Counted from the stretch's first letter, positions 15,938 to 25,097 are shown. The stretch is 64,000 nucleotides of DNA from Rhizobium pisi (GCF_003938655.1 NZ_RJJT01000007.1:62001-126000); one strand, 5' to 3'. The notes: generated by a model not told the origin, from the letters alone. Program-made: numbers and translations.

Positions 15938-17293
15938 ATGCAGGCCAAGCTTCTCGGCGCCGTTGGCGCCCTTCTCGCTACAGCGTTTCTTGCCGGTCCC
16001 GCTGCCGCCGCCGATAAGACCAAGATTGACTTCTGGTTCGGCAATTCCGGTGACATTGCAAAGCGTGTCCAGGAACAGTGTGATCGCTTCAACCAGTCGC
16101 AGTCGGATTACGAAGTCGTCTGCACCAGCCAGGGCAGCTACGACGCTTCCCTGCAGAACACGATTGCAGCCTTCCGCGCCGGCAAGCAGCCGACCATCGC
16201 CCAGGTTTCCGACGCCGGCACGCTCGACATCATGCTCTCCGGCGCTTACTACCCGGCAAACAAGCTGATGGCCGATACCGGCTACACCGTCGACTGGAAG
16301 GACTACTTCTCCGGCATCGCAAACTATTATGCGACGTCCAAGGGCGAGATGTATTCCTTCCCCTTCAACTCGTCGACCGCTCTCTTCTACTGGAACAAGG
16401 ATGCCTTCGCCAAGATCGGCAAGGACCATGCTCCGACCACCTGGCAGGAAGCCGGCGAAGACTTCAAGGCCCTGAAGGACGCAGGTTATGCCTGCCCGCT
16501 CGGCTTCGAGATCTCCAGCAACGAAGTCTGGCAGTACATCGAGCAGTTTGAAGCGGTCAACGGCGAAGCCATCGCGACGAAGAAGAACGGCTTCGAAGGC
16601 CTCGACGCCGAGCTGGTGTTCAACAAGAACCCGCTTCTCGTCAGCTACGTCAAGGACCTCAAGTCCTGGTACGACAACAAGCTCGCCGTCATCAAGAACA
16701 AGGCCGTCGGCCAGACCTTCGTCGAAGCCTTTGCTGCCGGCGATTGCCAGGTCATCCTGACCTCGGTCGGCGATCACGGCAATATCGGCCGCACCGCCAA
16801 GCAGGGCATGAACTGGGGCGTTTCCATGCTCCCGACCTACGGCAATGCAACCCGTCACAGCTCCTTCGTCGGCGGCGCTTCGCTCTGGGTCCTGAAGGGT
16901 CACACCGACGCCGAATACAAGGCTGCGGCTGCCTTCTTCAATTTCGTCGCAAAGCCGGAAGAAGCTCTGACCTGGTCGACCGTTACCGGCTATATCCCGG
17001 TTCGTAACTCCGGCTTCGAATATCTGAAGAAGCAGGGTTTCTACGACAAGGCCCCCTATGCCGGCCGTGAACTCGCCATTCAGAGCCTTACCGCTTCGCC
17101 TGCTGACGACACCGCTCCGCACGGCATCCGCCTCGGCGGCCTGCTGCAGGTACGCACCGAGATCGCCAACAGCCTGCAGGCAATCTTCGTCAACAACGCC
17201 GACGTCCAGGCTTCGCTCGACGGTGCTGCTGAACGCGGCAACCAGCTCCTGCGCCGCTTCCAGCAGACCTACAAGAACGTTCAGCTTCCCTGA
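15938..17293 (+). CDS. ugpB: sn-Glycerol-3-phosphate-binding periplasmic protein UgpB
   Basis: A periplasmic binding protein of 451 residues. The signal peptide (KLLGAVGALLATAFLAGPAAA, cleavage before ADK) fixes the ATG at 15938. Segments shared with E. coli UgpB include SFPFNSSTALFYWNKDAF, VGGASLWVLKG, a TGYIPV loop, QGFYDKAPYAG, GIRLGG and the C-terminal AERGNQLLRRFQQ. This is a stronger match than generic sugar-binding proteins. It captures glycerol-3-phosphate or glycerophosphodiesters for phosphate and carbon supply. It leads the ugpBAEC order and is followed by a strong hairpin. Confidence 0.93.
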   Translation: MQAKLLGAVGALLATAFLAGPAAAADKTKIDFWFGNSGDIAKRVQEQCDRFNQSQSDYEVVCTSQGSYDASLQNTIAAFRAGKQPTIAQVSDAGTLDIMLSGAYYPANKLMADTGYTVDWKDYFSGIANYYATSKGEMYSFPFNSSTALFYWNKDAFAKIGKDHAPTTWQEAGEDFKALKDAGYACPLGFEISSNEVWQYIEQFEAVNGEAIATKKNGFEGLDAELVFNKNPLLVSYVKDLKSWYDNKLAVIKNKAVGQTFVEAFAAGDCQVILTSVGDHGNIGRTAKQGMNWGVSMLPTYGNATRHSSFVGGASLWVLKGHTDAEYKAAAAFFNFVAKPEEALTWSTVTGYIPVRNSGFEYLKKQGFYDKAPYAGRELAIQSLTASPADDTAPHGIRLGGLLQVRTEIANSLQAIFVNNADVQASLDGAAERGNQLLRRFQQTYKNVQLP

Positions 17294-17310
17294 TCGACTG
17301 ACATGAGCCG

Positions 17311-17339
17311 CACCCGGCCCGCATTGCGCGAGCCGGGTG
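17311..17339 (+). promoter_or_regulatory. Hairpin between ugpB and ugpA
   Basis: A perfect 8 bp stem (CACCCGGC / GCCGGGTG) with a 13-base loop lies 17 bases after the ugpB stop and 80 bases before ugpA. A short T-containing stretch (TGTCTTTG) follows, so partial termination is possible. It most likely raises binding-protein mRNA over that of the permeases. The function is inferred. Confidence 0.6.
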
Positions 17340-17420
17340 TGTCTTTGTACACTCCATGCCGGCCGCAGAGGCGAACTCGCCGCCTGCGCCCAAACCAAAC
17401 CTGGACGAAAACGACCACTC

Positions 17421-18305
17421 ATGGAAAAGCGCGTCACTTTCTCCTCGACGACGATCGGATTGCTCTTCGCGTTTCCGATGCTACTGCTGATCTTCGTCTT
17501 CTTCTATTGGCCAAGCGCGCAGGCGCTCTATTGGGCGTTCACGCTCGAGCAGCCATGGGGTGGCGGCAACGCCTGGGTGGGTTTCGACAATTTCAAACAG
17601 CTCCTCGGCGATCCGATCTACTGGGACTCCGTCACCCGCAGCATGATCTTCGGCTTCAGTTCGACCGCCATCGCCATGGGACTGGCGCTCATCCTGGCGC
17701 TGTTGACGGATCGTGAACTGCGCGGCCACAAAATCTATCGGTCCGTCTTCATCTGGCCGTATGCGATTGCCGCTCCCGCTCTCGGCCTCGCTTTCCGCTT
17801 CATCCTGGCGCCGGAGGCCGGCCTTCTCTCGGTCATCAATCACGTCTGGCCCGGCCTCTGGAATCCTGCGCTCGACGGCAAGGACGCGATGATCGCCGTT
17901 ATCATCGCCTTTTCCTGGAAATATATCGGCTACAACTTCATCTTCTTCCTCTCGGCCCTTCAGGGCATTCCGCGCTCGCTGATCGAAGCGGCCGCCATGG
18001 ACGGTTCCGGGCCGATGCGCCGCATCTGGGATATTCAGCTGCCGCTGTTGACGCCGACGCTGTTTTTCCTGCTCGTCATCAACATCACCGAAAGCTTCCA
18101 GGATTCCTTCGGTATCGTCGACGTCATGACGCAGGGCGGCCCGGCCCGCGCCACCGATCTCATGGTCTACAAGATCTATTTCGACGGCTTCAGAGGGCTC
18201 GACTATTCGGGCGCCGCAGCGCAGTCCATCATCCTGATGCTGCTGGTCATCCTGCTCACCATCTTCCAGTTCCGCTTCATCGAGCGGCGTGTGCATTACA
18301 AGTGA
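17421..18305 (+). CDS. ugpA: sn-Glycerol-3-phosphate ABC permease UgpA
   Basis: A permease of 294 residues with six predicted helices (first near 10-33, TIGLLFAFPMLLLIFVFFYWPSAQ). The EAA loop reads LIEAAAMDGSGPMRRIWDIQLPLL. The segment ITESFQDSFGIVDVMTQGGP is characteristic of UgpA. It forms the channel with UgpE. The ATG at 17421 lacks a strong ribosome site, which fits lower expression than ugpB; the frame opens further upstream but would run through the hairpin. Confidence 0.92.
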   Translation: MEKRVTFSSTTIGLLFAFPMLLLIFVFFYWPSAQALYWAFTLEQPWGGGNAWVGFDNFKQLLGDPIYWDSVTRSMIFGFSSTAIAMGLALILALLTDRELRGHKIYRSVFIWPYAIAAPALGLAFRFILAPEAGLLSVINHVWPGLWNPALDGKDAMIAVIIAFSWKYIGYNFIFFLSALQGIPRSLIEAAAMDGSGPMRRIWDIQLPLLTPTLFFLLVINITESFQDSFGIVDVMTQGGPARATDLMVYKIYFDGFRGLDYSGAAAQSIILMLLVILLTIFQFRFIERRVHYK

Positions 18306-18315
18306 GGTCGCGGAA

Positions 18316-19230
18316 ATGATCGAACGCACGCCGATATTCAACTTCATCTGCTATACGCTTCTGGCGCTCGGCATGGTGATCGCGCTTCTGCCTTTCGTCA
18401 TCGTCATCATCGCATCGACCCTCGATCTCGAGACGGTCAATCGCGTGCCGCTACCGCTGACGCCAGGCTCGCATTTCTGGGAAAACATCCAGACCGCCTG
18501 GGTTCGCGCCGATCTCGGCAACAAGCTGTTTCACAGCATCATCTTCGCCACGGCGGTCGGCGCGGGCAAGGTCATCCTTTCCTCGATGGCCGCCTTCTCG
18601 ATCGTCTATTTCCGCTTCCGCGGCCGGTATGTGATTTTCTGGATCATCTTCATCACGCTGATGCTGCCGCTGGAGGTTCGCATCGTGCCGACCTATTCGA
18701 TTGCGGCCAACGCGCTGCAGCCTTTCCAGGCGATCCTTGATATCACCGGCATAAGCTGGCTCGTCGCTGAGATTACCGGCATTCAGATCAAGCTCGAATG
18801 GGGGCTGCTGAATTCCTATCCCGGCCTCGTTCTGCCGCTCGTCGCAACCGCAACCGGCACTTTCCTTTACCGGCAGTTCTACCTGACGGTTCCGGACGAG
18901 CTTGCCGAGGCCTCGAAGATGGACGGATCGGGTGCGGTCCGGTTCTTCTGGGATATTCTGCTGCCGCTTTCGCGCCCGAACATGATCGCGCTGTTCACGA
19001 TCATGTTCGTCTGGGCCTGGAACCAGTATCTCTGGCCGTTGCTGATCACCACCGATCCGAATTTCGGCATTGCGGTGACGCAGCTCAAGACCCTCATCCC
19101 GTCCGAATTCGGCCTGCCCGACTGGAACGTCGCCATGGCCGGAACCCTTATCATCATGTTGCCGCCACTGGTGCTCGTCATTCTGATGCAGCGCTGGTTC
19201 GTACGCGGCCTTATCTCCACCGAGAAGTGA
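18316..19230 (+). CDS. ugpE: sn-Glycerol-3-phosphate ABC permease UgpE
   Basis: A permease of 304 residues, slightly longer than E. coli UgpE (281). Six predicted helices start near residue 8; the EAA loop is ELAEASKMDGSGAVRFFWDILLPLS and the segment FVWAWNQYLWPLLITTDPN is highly typical of UgpE. The gene starts 10 bp after ugpA with a GAGG ribosome site. It completes the inner-membrane part of the importer. Confidence 0.92.
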   Translation: MIERTPIFNFICYTLLALGMVIALLPFVIVIIASTLDLETVNRVPLPLTPGSHFWENIQTAWVRADLGNKLFHSIIFATAVGAGKVILSSMAAFSIVYFRFRGRYVIFWIIFITLMLPLEVRIVPTYSIAANALQPFQAILDITGISWLVAEITGIQIKLEWGLLNSYPGLVLPLVATATGTFLYRQFYLTVPDELAEASKMDGSGAVRFFWDILLPLSRPNMIALFTIMFVWAWNQYLWPLLITTDPNFGIAVTQLKTLIPSEFGLPDWNVAMAGTLIIMLPPLVLVILMQRWFVRGLISTEK

Positions 19231-19242
19231 AGGAGTAGTCCT

Positions 19243-20352
19243 TTGGCACCGATCTCAATCCGCGATGTGAAGAAGAGCTACGGCAAGAATCCCGTCGTTC
19301 ACGGCGTCGATCTCGAAATCCAGTCCGGCGAATTCATCGTCATCCTCGGCCCGTCCGGCTGCGGCAAGTCCACGCTGCTGCGCATGATCGCCGGCCTCGA
19401 GGAAATCAGTGGCGGCGAAATCGCCATCGACGGGCGCGTCGTCAACCAGCTGGAGCCGCGTGAACGCGGCTGCGCCATGGTGTTCCAGAACTATGCGCTT
19501 TATCCGCACATGACCGTCGCCGAAAATATCGGCTACGCCTTGAAGGTGGCAGGCGTCGCGAAGGCGGAGCGCGCCCGGCGCATCAACGAGGTCGCCAAGG
19601 CGCTCAGCCTCGAACCGTTCCTCGAACGGCGGCCGGCCGCTCTTTCCGGCGGTCAGCGCCAGCGTGTCGCCATGGGCCGCGCGATGATCCGCGAGCCGAA
19701 GGTGTTCCTCTTCGACGAACCGCTGTCGAACCTCGATGCCAAGCTGCGCATCGCCATGCGCGCCGAAATCCGCCGTCTGCACCGCCGCCTCGGCGCCACC
19801 TCGATCTTCGTCACGCACGACCAGACCGAGGCGATGACGCTGGCCGACCGGCTCGTGGTCATGAATGGCGGCAAGGTCGAGCAGGTCGGCACGCCGGAAG
19901 AGGTCTATCATCATCCGGTCTCGCGCTTCGTCGCCGGCTTTGTCGGCACGCCGGCAATGAACCTGCTCGAAGGCACGATCAACGATGACGGCGTCTTCGT
20001 CTACGATCAGAGCCGCAAGATCGCGCTGCCGCGCGAACGCGCCGCACCTCTGAAGGGCAAACGCGTCGTGCTCGGCATGCGCGCCGAGGCCGCCCGGCTG
20101 GTGGCTCCGGATGCGCCGGGCGCATTGGTGGCGACGGCCGACTTCATCGAAGAGCTTGGCGCGAGCCGCGTCGTCCACGCCGATTTCGACGGACTGCCCT
20201 TTGCCGTGGCGCTGACCGAGGCCGTGACCGTGAAATCGGGCGATCCGATCGGCATCGCGATCGATCACAACGCGATCCATCTCTATGCCGCCGATACCGG
20301 CCGGATCATCGAGAACCCCGCCGTGATCGGCGCCGACGCCGTTCACGCCTGA
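19243..20352 (+). CDS. ugpC: sn-Glycerol-3-phosphate ABC transporter ATPase UgpC
   Basis: An ATPase of 369 residues. The TTG start at 19243 is chosen from AAGGAG at 19230-19235 and alignment of the N-terminus with MalK-type ATPases. Walker A GPSGCGKS (36-43), [14 protein letters not shown] signature, Walker [23 protein letters not shown] switch, then a TOBE regulatory domain. It drives import through UgpAE. Closely related to the ATPase at 8.1-9.2 kb but in a separate operon. It is the last gene of ugpBAEC, 39 bp from the convergent cupin gene. Confidence 0.93.
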   Translation: MAPISIRDVKKSYGKNPVVHGVDLEIQSGEFIVILGPSGCGKSTLLRMIAGLEEISGGEIAIDGRVVNQLEPRERGCAMVFQNYALYPHMTVAENIGYALKVAGVAKAERARRINEVAKALSLEPFLERRPAALSGGQRQRVAMGRAMIREPKVFLFDEPLSNLDAKLRIAMRAEIRRLHRRLGATSIFVTHDQTEAMTLADRLVVMNGGKVEQVGTPEEVYHHPVSRFVAGFVGTPAMNLLEGTINDDGVFVYDQSRKIALPRERAAPLKGKRVVLGMRAEAARLVAPDAPGALVATADFIEELGASRVVHADFDGLPFAVALTEAVTVKSGDPIGIAIDHNAIHLYAADTGRIIENPAVIGADAVHA

Positions 20353-20391
20353 GCGCCGCAGCCGCTTCCGCTCCCGCGTGAGGGCCTGATA

Positions 20392-20865
20392 TCAGCGATG
20401 GATCGGGTCGATCCAGGGGACGTCTTCCGGTTTCTCGACCGGCTCGATATCGAGATTGACGACGACGGGTTCCTGGCCCGAACGGACGAGCACGCATTCC
20501 AGCGTCTCGTCGCGGCTGGCGTTGATCTCCTGGTGCGGCACGAAGGGCGGGACGTAGATGAAATCGCCGGGGCCGGCCTCGGCGGTATATTCCAGGTGCT
20601 CGCCCCAGCGCATGCGGGCCTTGCCCTTGACCACATAGATGATGCTTTCGAGATCGCCATGATGGTGGGCGCCGGTCTTGGCATTGGCGTGGATCGTCAC
20701 CGTGCCCGCCCAGATCTTTTCGGCGCCGGCGCGGGCATTGTTGATCGCGGTCGCGCGGTTCATGCCCGGCGTCTGCGCGGTGTTCGGATCGAGCGAATTG
20801 CCGGGAATGACCTTGACGCCATGTTCGCGCCAGTCGACGTGATGATGCTCGTGGTCGTCGCTCAT
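20392..20865 (-). CDS. Small cupin-domain protein
   Basis: A single-domain cupin of 157 residues. Cupin motif 1 is seen as TGAHHHGDLESIIYVVKGKARMRWG (metal ligands His-His-Glu, about 64-75) and motif 2 as PGDFIYVPPFVPHQEIN (His near 112). The His-rich N-terminus may bind metal too. Cupins of this size act as isomerases, dioxygenases or sugar binders; I cannot assign a reaction. It is divergent from the Cys-less AhpD-like gene with 77 bp between starts, and convergent with ugpC. Confidence 0.85.
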   Translation of the reverse strand: MSDDHEHHHVDWREHGVKVIPGNSLDPNTAQTPGMNRATAINNARAGAEKIWAGTVTIHANAKTGAHHHGDLESIIYVVKGKARMRWGEHLEYTAEAGPGDFIYVPPFVPHQEINASRDETLECVLVRSGQEPVVVNLDIEPVEKPEDVPWIDPIHR

Positions 20866-20942
20866 GCCTTGCCTCCGTCTCGGATTTGGTCAGTCTAGGC
20901 GGGAGCTGTGCAGCCGCCAAGCAAAAGGAAAGAGCAGACCCG

Positions 20943-21485
20943 ATGAGCCACCTTCCGCAGATCGACTACGACAGCGCTTCCGAAGAGGTTCGCGCGGCGC
21001 ATGACGAGGAAATCAGGCTGCGCGGGCGCATGACCAACATGAAGCGGACGCTTTTACATTCGCCGGTCGCCCATCGCATCTATGCCGAATGGTTCACACT
21101 GCGGGCTGAACTCGATCCCGCGATCAGCGACCGGGAGATTTGGATCTTCTCGCATGCGATCTCGAAGGCGGCGAATTCGAAGATCGCCATCACCTTCTTT
21201 CGCCGGGCATTGATCAACAAGGGTTTCAATCCTGATGCTCTGGAGCTTTCACGGGAGGAAGCGCTGCTTGCCGCCTTCGGCAAGGCTGTTGTGGCCGATT
21301 CCAACGCCGTTCCGGCCGAGCTCTGGGCGAGACTGAAGGAACGCTACGAGACCAAGGTGCTCGTCAATCTCGTTGCCTTTGCCGGCATCATGCTGGCGAC
21401 CGCCATCTTCAACAATGTCGTCGAGGTGGATTTCGACCCGGAGCTTGAAGCCTTTGCCGAAGGCGCCGGATCATCCGCCTCCTGA
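20943..21485 (+). CDS. AhpD/carboxymuconolactone-decarboxylase-like protein without cysteines
   Basis: A protein of 180 residues, mostly helical, resembling the AhpD/CMD superfamily (helices with REIWIFSHAISKAANSKIAITFFRRALINKG and SREEALLAAFGKAVV). The whole protein contains no cysteine, so the CxxC peroxidase centre of AhpD is absent and alkylhydroperoxidase activity is unlikely. The ATG at 20943 was taken because AAGGAAAGAGCAG stands before it. The 3' end overlaps the convergent TIM-barrel gene by 15 bp. The superfamily call is moderate; a specific function is not supported. Confidence 0.65.
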   Translation: MSHLPQIDYDSASEEVRAAHDEEIRLRGRMTNMKRTLLHSPVAHRIYAEWFTLRAELDPAISDREIWIFSHAISKAANSKIAITFFRRALINKGFNPDALELSREEALLAAFGKAVVADSNAVPAELWARLKERYETKVLVNLVAFAGIMLATAIFNNVVEVDFDPELEAFAEGAGSSAS

Positions 21486-22256
21486 ATTTCTGCCGAGCGC
21501 GGCGATGGCGGCCCTGACCGCGTGCCCGCCGGGCTTGCTCGGCCGGTATTCGAGGCCGACGGCGCCGTCATAGCCGTTGGCGAAGATCCAGCCGAGGCGA
21601 TGGGCAAGGTCGATGCCGCCGGAGCCGGGCTCGTTGCGGCCGGGATGATCGGCGACATGGACGTGGACGACACGGTCGAGACGGCCGTCCAGCACGTCCT
21701 CGGTCCGCTCGTCCATCACAGCGGAATGGTAGATGTCGTAGACGATGCCGATCTCGGGGCGGGCGACATCGTCAATGATGTCGAGGCCTCCGCGGGTCGA
21801 GTCGAGGAAATAACCGATATGATCGATGCGGATGTTGAGCGGCTCGACGCCGAGGCGCACACCGCTGCCTTCAAGGACATCGGCGCCTGATTTCAGCGTT
21901 TCGGTGAGCGCCTGGCGCTGCTCTTTGCGGCTCAAACCGGGAAGATCGTCTCCTGCCTGGGCGATCAGCACGGGTGCGCCGAGGCGCCTGGCGACGGCAA
22001 CGGAATCGGCAAGGCCCGCAAGCCAGGCTTGCCGGTTGGCGGCATCGGTCAGCGCGATCATCGGTTCGGCGACGAGGCTGGTGACGACAAGGCCGGTTTC
22101 CTTCAGCGCCGCCTCGATCGCGTCCAGATCCTTGTCGGTCCAGCGCCAGAATTCGACGGCCGTCAGGCCGCCGGCATGGGCGCGACGGATGCGATCGGCA
22201 AAGCTGTCACCCTCTTCGGCAAACAGCCATTCTATGCAGGCGGAATAACGTCGCAT
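21471..22256 (-). CDS. Hydroxypyruvate isomerase-like TIM-barrel protein
   Basis: A protein of 261 residues of the xylose-isomerase-like TIM barrel superfamily (AP-endonuclease-2 fold), nearest to Hyi/OtnI. Metal and catalytic motifs: GVEPLNIRIDHIGYFLDST (Glu), IGIVYDIYHSAVMDE (Asp, His), VHVHVADHPGRNEPGSGGIDL and VGLEYRP (Glu). Hydroxypyruvate isomerase interconverts hydroxypyruvate and tartronate semialdehyde. The start at 22256 begins the barrel's first strand (RRYSACIEWLF). It is divergent from an SDR oxidoreductase gene, and the two may form one pathway. Confidence 0.82.
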   Translation of the reverse strand: MRRYSACIEWLFAEEGDSFADRIRRAHAGGLTAVEFWRWTDKDLDAIEAALKETGLVVTSLVAEPMIALTDAANRQAWLAGLADSVAVARRLGAPVLIAQAGDDLPGLSRKEQRQALTETLKSGADVLEGSGVRLGVEPLNIRIDHIGYFLDSTRGGLDIIDDVARPEIGIVYDIYHSAVMDERTEDVLDGRLDRVVHVHVADHPGRNEPGSGGIDLAHRLGWIFANGYDGAVGLEYRPSKPGGHAVRAAIAALGRNSGGG

Positions 22257-22394
22257 GAAAACTCCTCCAAGTGTGGCGCAGGCTGCGATAGATCGAAGCC
22301 TGCCGCAAGAGGCGTTCTTATGCTTGACGCCCGGATTCATTGGCGGAACACTCCGCGCATCGGGCCGGATCGCCGGCTGCTTCGGGAGGAAGAC

Positions 22395-23183
22395 ATGGAT
22401 CTGGGATTGAAGGGAAAGATTGCCGTCATAACTGGTGCGTCGGTCGGCATCGGGCTTGCGATCGCCGAGGGACTGGCGGCCGAGGGCGCCGACCTGGTGC
22501 TGGCGGCGCGCGGCGGCGAACGGCTGGAGGCGGAAGCCGCTCGCATTGCCGAGAAATATGGTGTCAGCGCCACCGCTGTCGTCGCCGACGTGGCGACGGC
22601 TGGCGGAACCGAAGCAATCATTGCGGCGGCGGCTGAAAAAGGCGGCGCCGATATCCTCATCAACAATGCCGGTACCGGATCGAACGAGACTGTCATGGAA
22701 GCGCCTGACGAGAAGTGGCAGGCCTATTGGGACCTGCATGTGATGGCCGCCGTTCGGCTCGCGAGAGGCATTGCGCCGCAGATGAAGAGACGCGGCGGCG
22801 GGGTGATCTTGCACAATGCCTCGATCTGCGCCGTCCAGCCGCTCTGGTACGAGCCGATCTACAATGTCAGCAAGTCGGCGCTGATGATGTTTTCGAAGAC
22901 GCTCTCGACCGAACTCATCCAGGACAATATCCGCGTCAACTGCGTCAATGCCGGCCTGATCCTGACGCCCGACTGGATCAAGACGGCCAAGCAGCTGACG
23001 GCCGAGACCGGTGGCAATTGGGAAGGCTATCTACAGGCCGTCGCCAACGAACATGCCTCCTCCAAACGTTTCGGCACGCCGGAGGAACTGGCGAACGTCT
23101 TTGTCTTTCTAAGCTCGGAGCGGGCAAGTTATTGCATCGGCTCGACCTATTTCGTCGACGGCGGCATGCTGAAAACGATCTGA
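22395..23183 (+). CDS. Short-chain dehydrogenase/reductase (SDR)
   Basis: A classical SDR of 262 residues: cofactor motif TGASVGIG (14-21), NNAG near 88-91, catalytic Ser in HNASICAV and Y-x3-K as YNVSK, with the C-terminal YFVDGGM end. It is an NAD(P)-dependent alcohol or ketone oxidoreductase in the cytoplasm. GGGAGGA at 22384-22390 fixes the ATG at 22395. Divergent from the hydroxypyruvate-isomerase-like gene with 138 bp between them, suggesting shared control. Substrate unknown. Confidence 0.88.
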   Translation: MDLGLKGKIAVITGASVGIGLAIAEGLAAEGADLVLAARGGERLEAEAARIAEKYGVSATAVVADVATAGGTEAIIAAAAEKGGADILINNAGTGSNETVMEAPDEKWQAYWDLHVMAAVRLARGIAPQMKRRGGGVILHNASICAVQPLWYEPIYNVSKSALMMFSKTLSTELIQDNIRVNCVNAGLILTPDWIKTAKQLTAETGGNWEGYLQAVANEHASSKRFGTPEELANVFVFLSSERASYCIGSTYFVDGGMLKTI

Positions 23184-23204
23184 TCAAAGCTGGTTGCCAA
23201 TATA

Positions 23205-23221
23205 AGCTATAAATAATAGCT
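23205..23221. promoter_or_regulatory. Palindrome before the Rrf2 gene
   Basis: AGCTAT and ATAGCT flank a 5-base AT spacer in an AT-rich stretch 83 bp before the Rrf2-type regulator start and 22 bp after the SDR stop. It is a plausible autoregulatory operator. Only the symmetry and position support it. Confidence 0.4.
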
Positions 23222-23303
23222 ATTTTGTTGTATGTTCACGCTTTTGACGCTATTTGCCTGCTATTGGGCAGGATCAATACTGCGATTCCACAAGGCGACG
23301 ACG

Positions 23304-23768
23304 ATGTTGACGAAAAAGGGAAAATACGGGCTGAAAGCACTGGTCGATCTGGCGCGACTTGCGCCGGGTGAAACCGCCTTCATCAATGACGTCGCGGCCC
23401 GCAACAATATCCCGAAGAAGTTCCTCGATACGATCCTGCTCGAACTGCGCAACGTCGGTATCCTGCGCTCGAAGAAGGGACCGGGCGGCGGATATTCCCT
23501 GTCGCGCCCGGCTTCCGAAATCCGCATCGGCCATGTCATCCGCACACTGGACGGGCCCTTGGCGCCGATCCGCTGCGCCAGCCGCACGGCTTACGAGGCC
23601 TGCGACGACTGCGCCGATCCCGAAACCTGTCAGGTGCGGCGCTCGATGACCGATGTTCGGGACGCGATCGCCGACATTCTCGACAATATGACCCTCGAGC
23701 AATTCGTCGCAGACGGCGGCCGTATCGAGCCCGAGAAGGAAGAATTCCCGATCTCCGCCGCCAGCTAA
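23304..23768 (+). CDS. Rrf2-family transcriptional regulator with four-cysteine cluster
   Basis: A protein of 154 residues. The N-terminal winged helix opens LTKKGKYGLKALVDLA and contains the Rrf2 glycine wing SKKGPGGGYSL (57-66). The C-terminal half carries Cys91, Cys100, Cys103 and Cys109 in C-x8-C-x2-C-x5-C, compatible with an iron-sulfur cluster as in IscR or NsrR, though the spacing differs. It could sense iron, sulfur, oxygen or NO status. The ATG at 23304 begins the helix-turn-helix domain; the open frame extends upstream without support. It is convergent with the SfnB-like gene. Confidence 0.85.
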   Translation: MLTKKGKYGLKALVDLARLAPGETAFINDVAARNNIPKKFLDTILLELRNVGILRSKKGPGGGYSLSRPASEIRIGHVIRTLDGPLAPIRCASRTAYEACDDCADPETCQVRRSMTDVRDAIADILDNMTLEQFVADGGRIEPEKEEFPISAAS

Positions 23769-23812
23769 AGCGGCGAAGCTGAAAGATCGCGACACGCGTT
23801 GGCCGGAAGGCT

Positions 23813-24937
23813 TCAGGCCGCGCCGGACTTCGACATATATTCTCCGGCAGCATGCATCAGCCCATCCCGCGGCAGCGACAGCGCGTGGATGCGAGCATTG
23901 CGCCAATGCCGGTCGAGATTGAGCCCGATGCCGGCCGATGTTTCCCCCGCAAGTTCGAACATAGCGTTTGCGGTGCCGAGCGCCGTTTCCCCGGCAAGGA
24001 TTGCCGCCGCCGAAGCGGAGAAATGCGCGTCCGCCATCGCTGCTCCCACAGAGTTGACCTGAGCGATGTCGAGCTTGCGGCCGGCCCGTTCCAAGGCTGC
24101 GGCCGTCGTTTCGATGCGGATGGCGTGTTCGCCGAGCCGGGCAAAGATGGCAGTGCGGTCGCCGATCGCGGTCATCAGGTCGGTCCATGCCGCCCGCGCA
24201 ATGCCGAGGCTCACGCCAGCCTTGAGCAGCAGGCCGAGCGAGATGCAGGTCGAATATTCTAAGGAGGGGGCAGGTGCAATTGCATCGGCATTGACATGGA
24301 AAGGGCCGACGATCGCCGTCGCCGATCCGTTCGTGCGCTGGCCGAAACCGTCCCAGTCGTCGACCACCTGGATGCTTTCGTCGCCGCGTGCGAGGTAGAG
24401 CGTCACCGGGCGGCTGGGCGGTGCAGTGGCGGCAGTGGCAATCCAGTCGGCGAAGAGAATGCCGGGCGCCTGGCGCGTGCGCCCGCTCAGCCGGTAGCCC
24501 GGGCCTTCGGCCGTCAGTTCGGTGCCGTCGATGAAGGTGGCGGCTGCGAAGCGGTCACCCTCCAGCACACGAGCAAACAGCGATGCCTTGAGATCCTCGG
24601 CGGCTTGCGTCCGGAGAGTCTCGAGCACGCAAAAATGGTTTTCCAGCGCCTCGCCGATCGAGGCATCGCCCTCGGCGATGATCGCAACGATTTCGGCAAG
24701 CAGGGCGTTCGACACGTCGAGCCCCTGATAGTCGGGCGGAACGGTGATTGCCGTCAGGCCGGATGTCGATAGCGCGTCGAGCTCGGCATGGGGCAGAATG
24801 CGGTTGATATCGCGTTCGCTCGCCTGCCGACGGAATGTCGCGGCAAGGTCACGTGCCGTCGAGATCGCCTCCTCTTCGCTTTCGATGCGGTGCGCGGGAG
24901 GCCTCAGGCTGTCATGAAACTGCGATACCGTTCCCAT
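23813..24937 (-). CDS. SfnB-like flavin-dependent oxidoreductase (acyl-CoA dehydrogenase fold)
   Basis: A protein of 374 residues with the acyl-CoA dehydrogenase/DszC-type fold: helical N-terminus, middle beta domain (AATFIDGTEL...GYRLSGRTRQAPG), and helical C-terminus ending in NLDRHWRNARIHALSLP, the segment typical of the SfnB/DszC group. Members help release sulfur from organosulfur compounds such as dimethyl sulfone, or act on related substrates. The neighbouring Cys-rich Rrf2 regulator fits a sulfur-related role, but that is inference. It stands alone on the minus strand with its own promoter. Confidence 0.75.
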   Translation of the reverse strand: MGTVSQFHDSLRPPAHRIESEEEAISTARDLAATFRRQASERDINRILPHAELDALSTSGLTAITVPPDYQGLDVSNALLAEIVAIIAEGDASIGEALENHFCVLETLRTQAAEDLKASLFARVLEGDRFAAATFIDGTELTAEGPGYRLSGRTRQAPGILFADWIATAATAPPSRPVTLYLARGDESIQVVDDWDGFGQRTNGSATAIVGPFHVNADAIAPAPSLEYSTCISLGLLLKAGVSLGIARAAWTDLMTAIGDRTAIFARLGEHAIRIETTAAALERAGRKLDIAQVNSVGAAMADAHFSASAAAILAGETALGTANAMFELAGETSAGIGLNLDRHWRNARIHALSLPRDGLMHAAGEYMSKSGAA

Positions 24938-25097
24938 CGGTCACTCTTTCCTCGACGCATACAGGAGTGAGGGATCGGCCCTCGAATGATAAGGTCGGTT
25001 TTTCTCCAAAACACGCATATGTTGAATTTTCTTACCCGCTTGATTGCCTTGTCCCACGCTCTACTTACGGTTAGTTGGGGTTCTTTGATCGAGAGAC

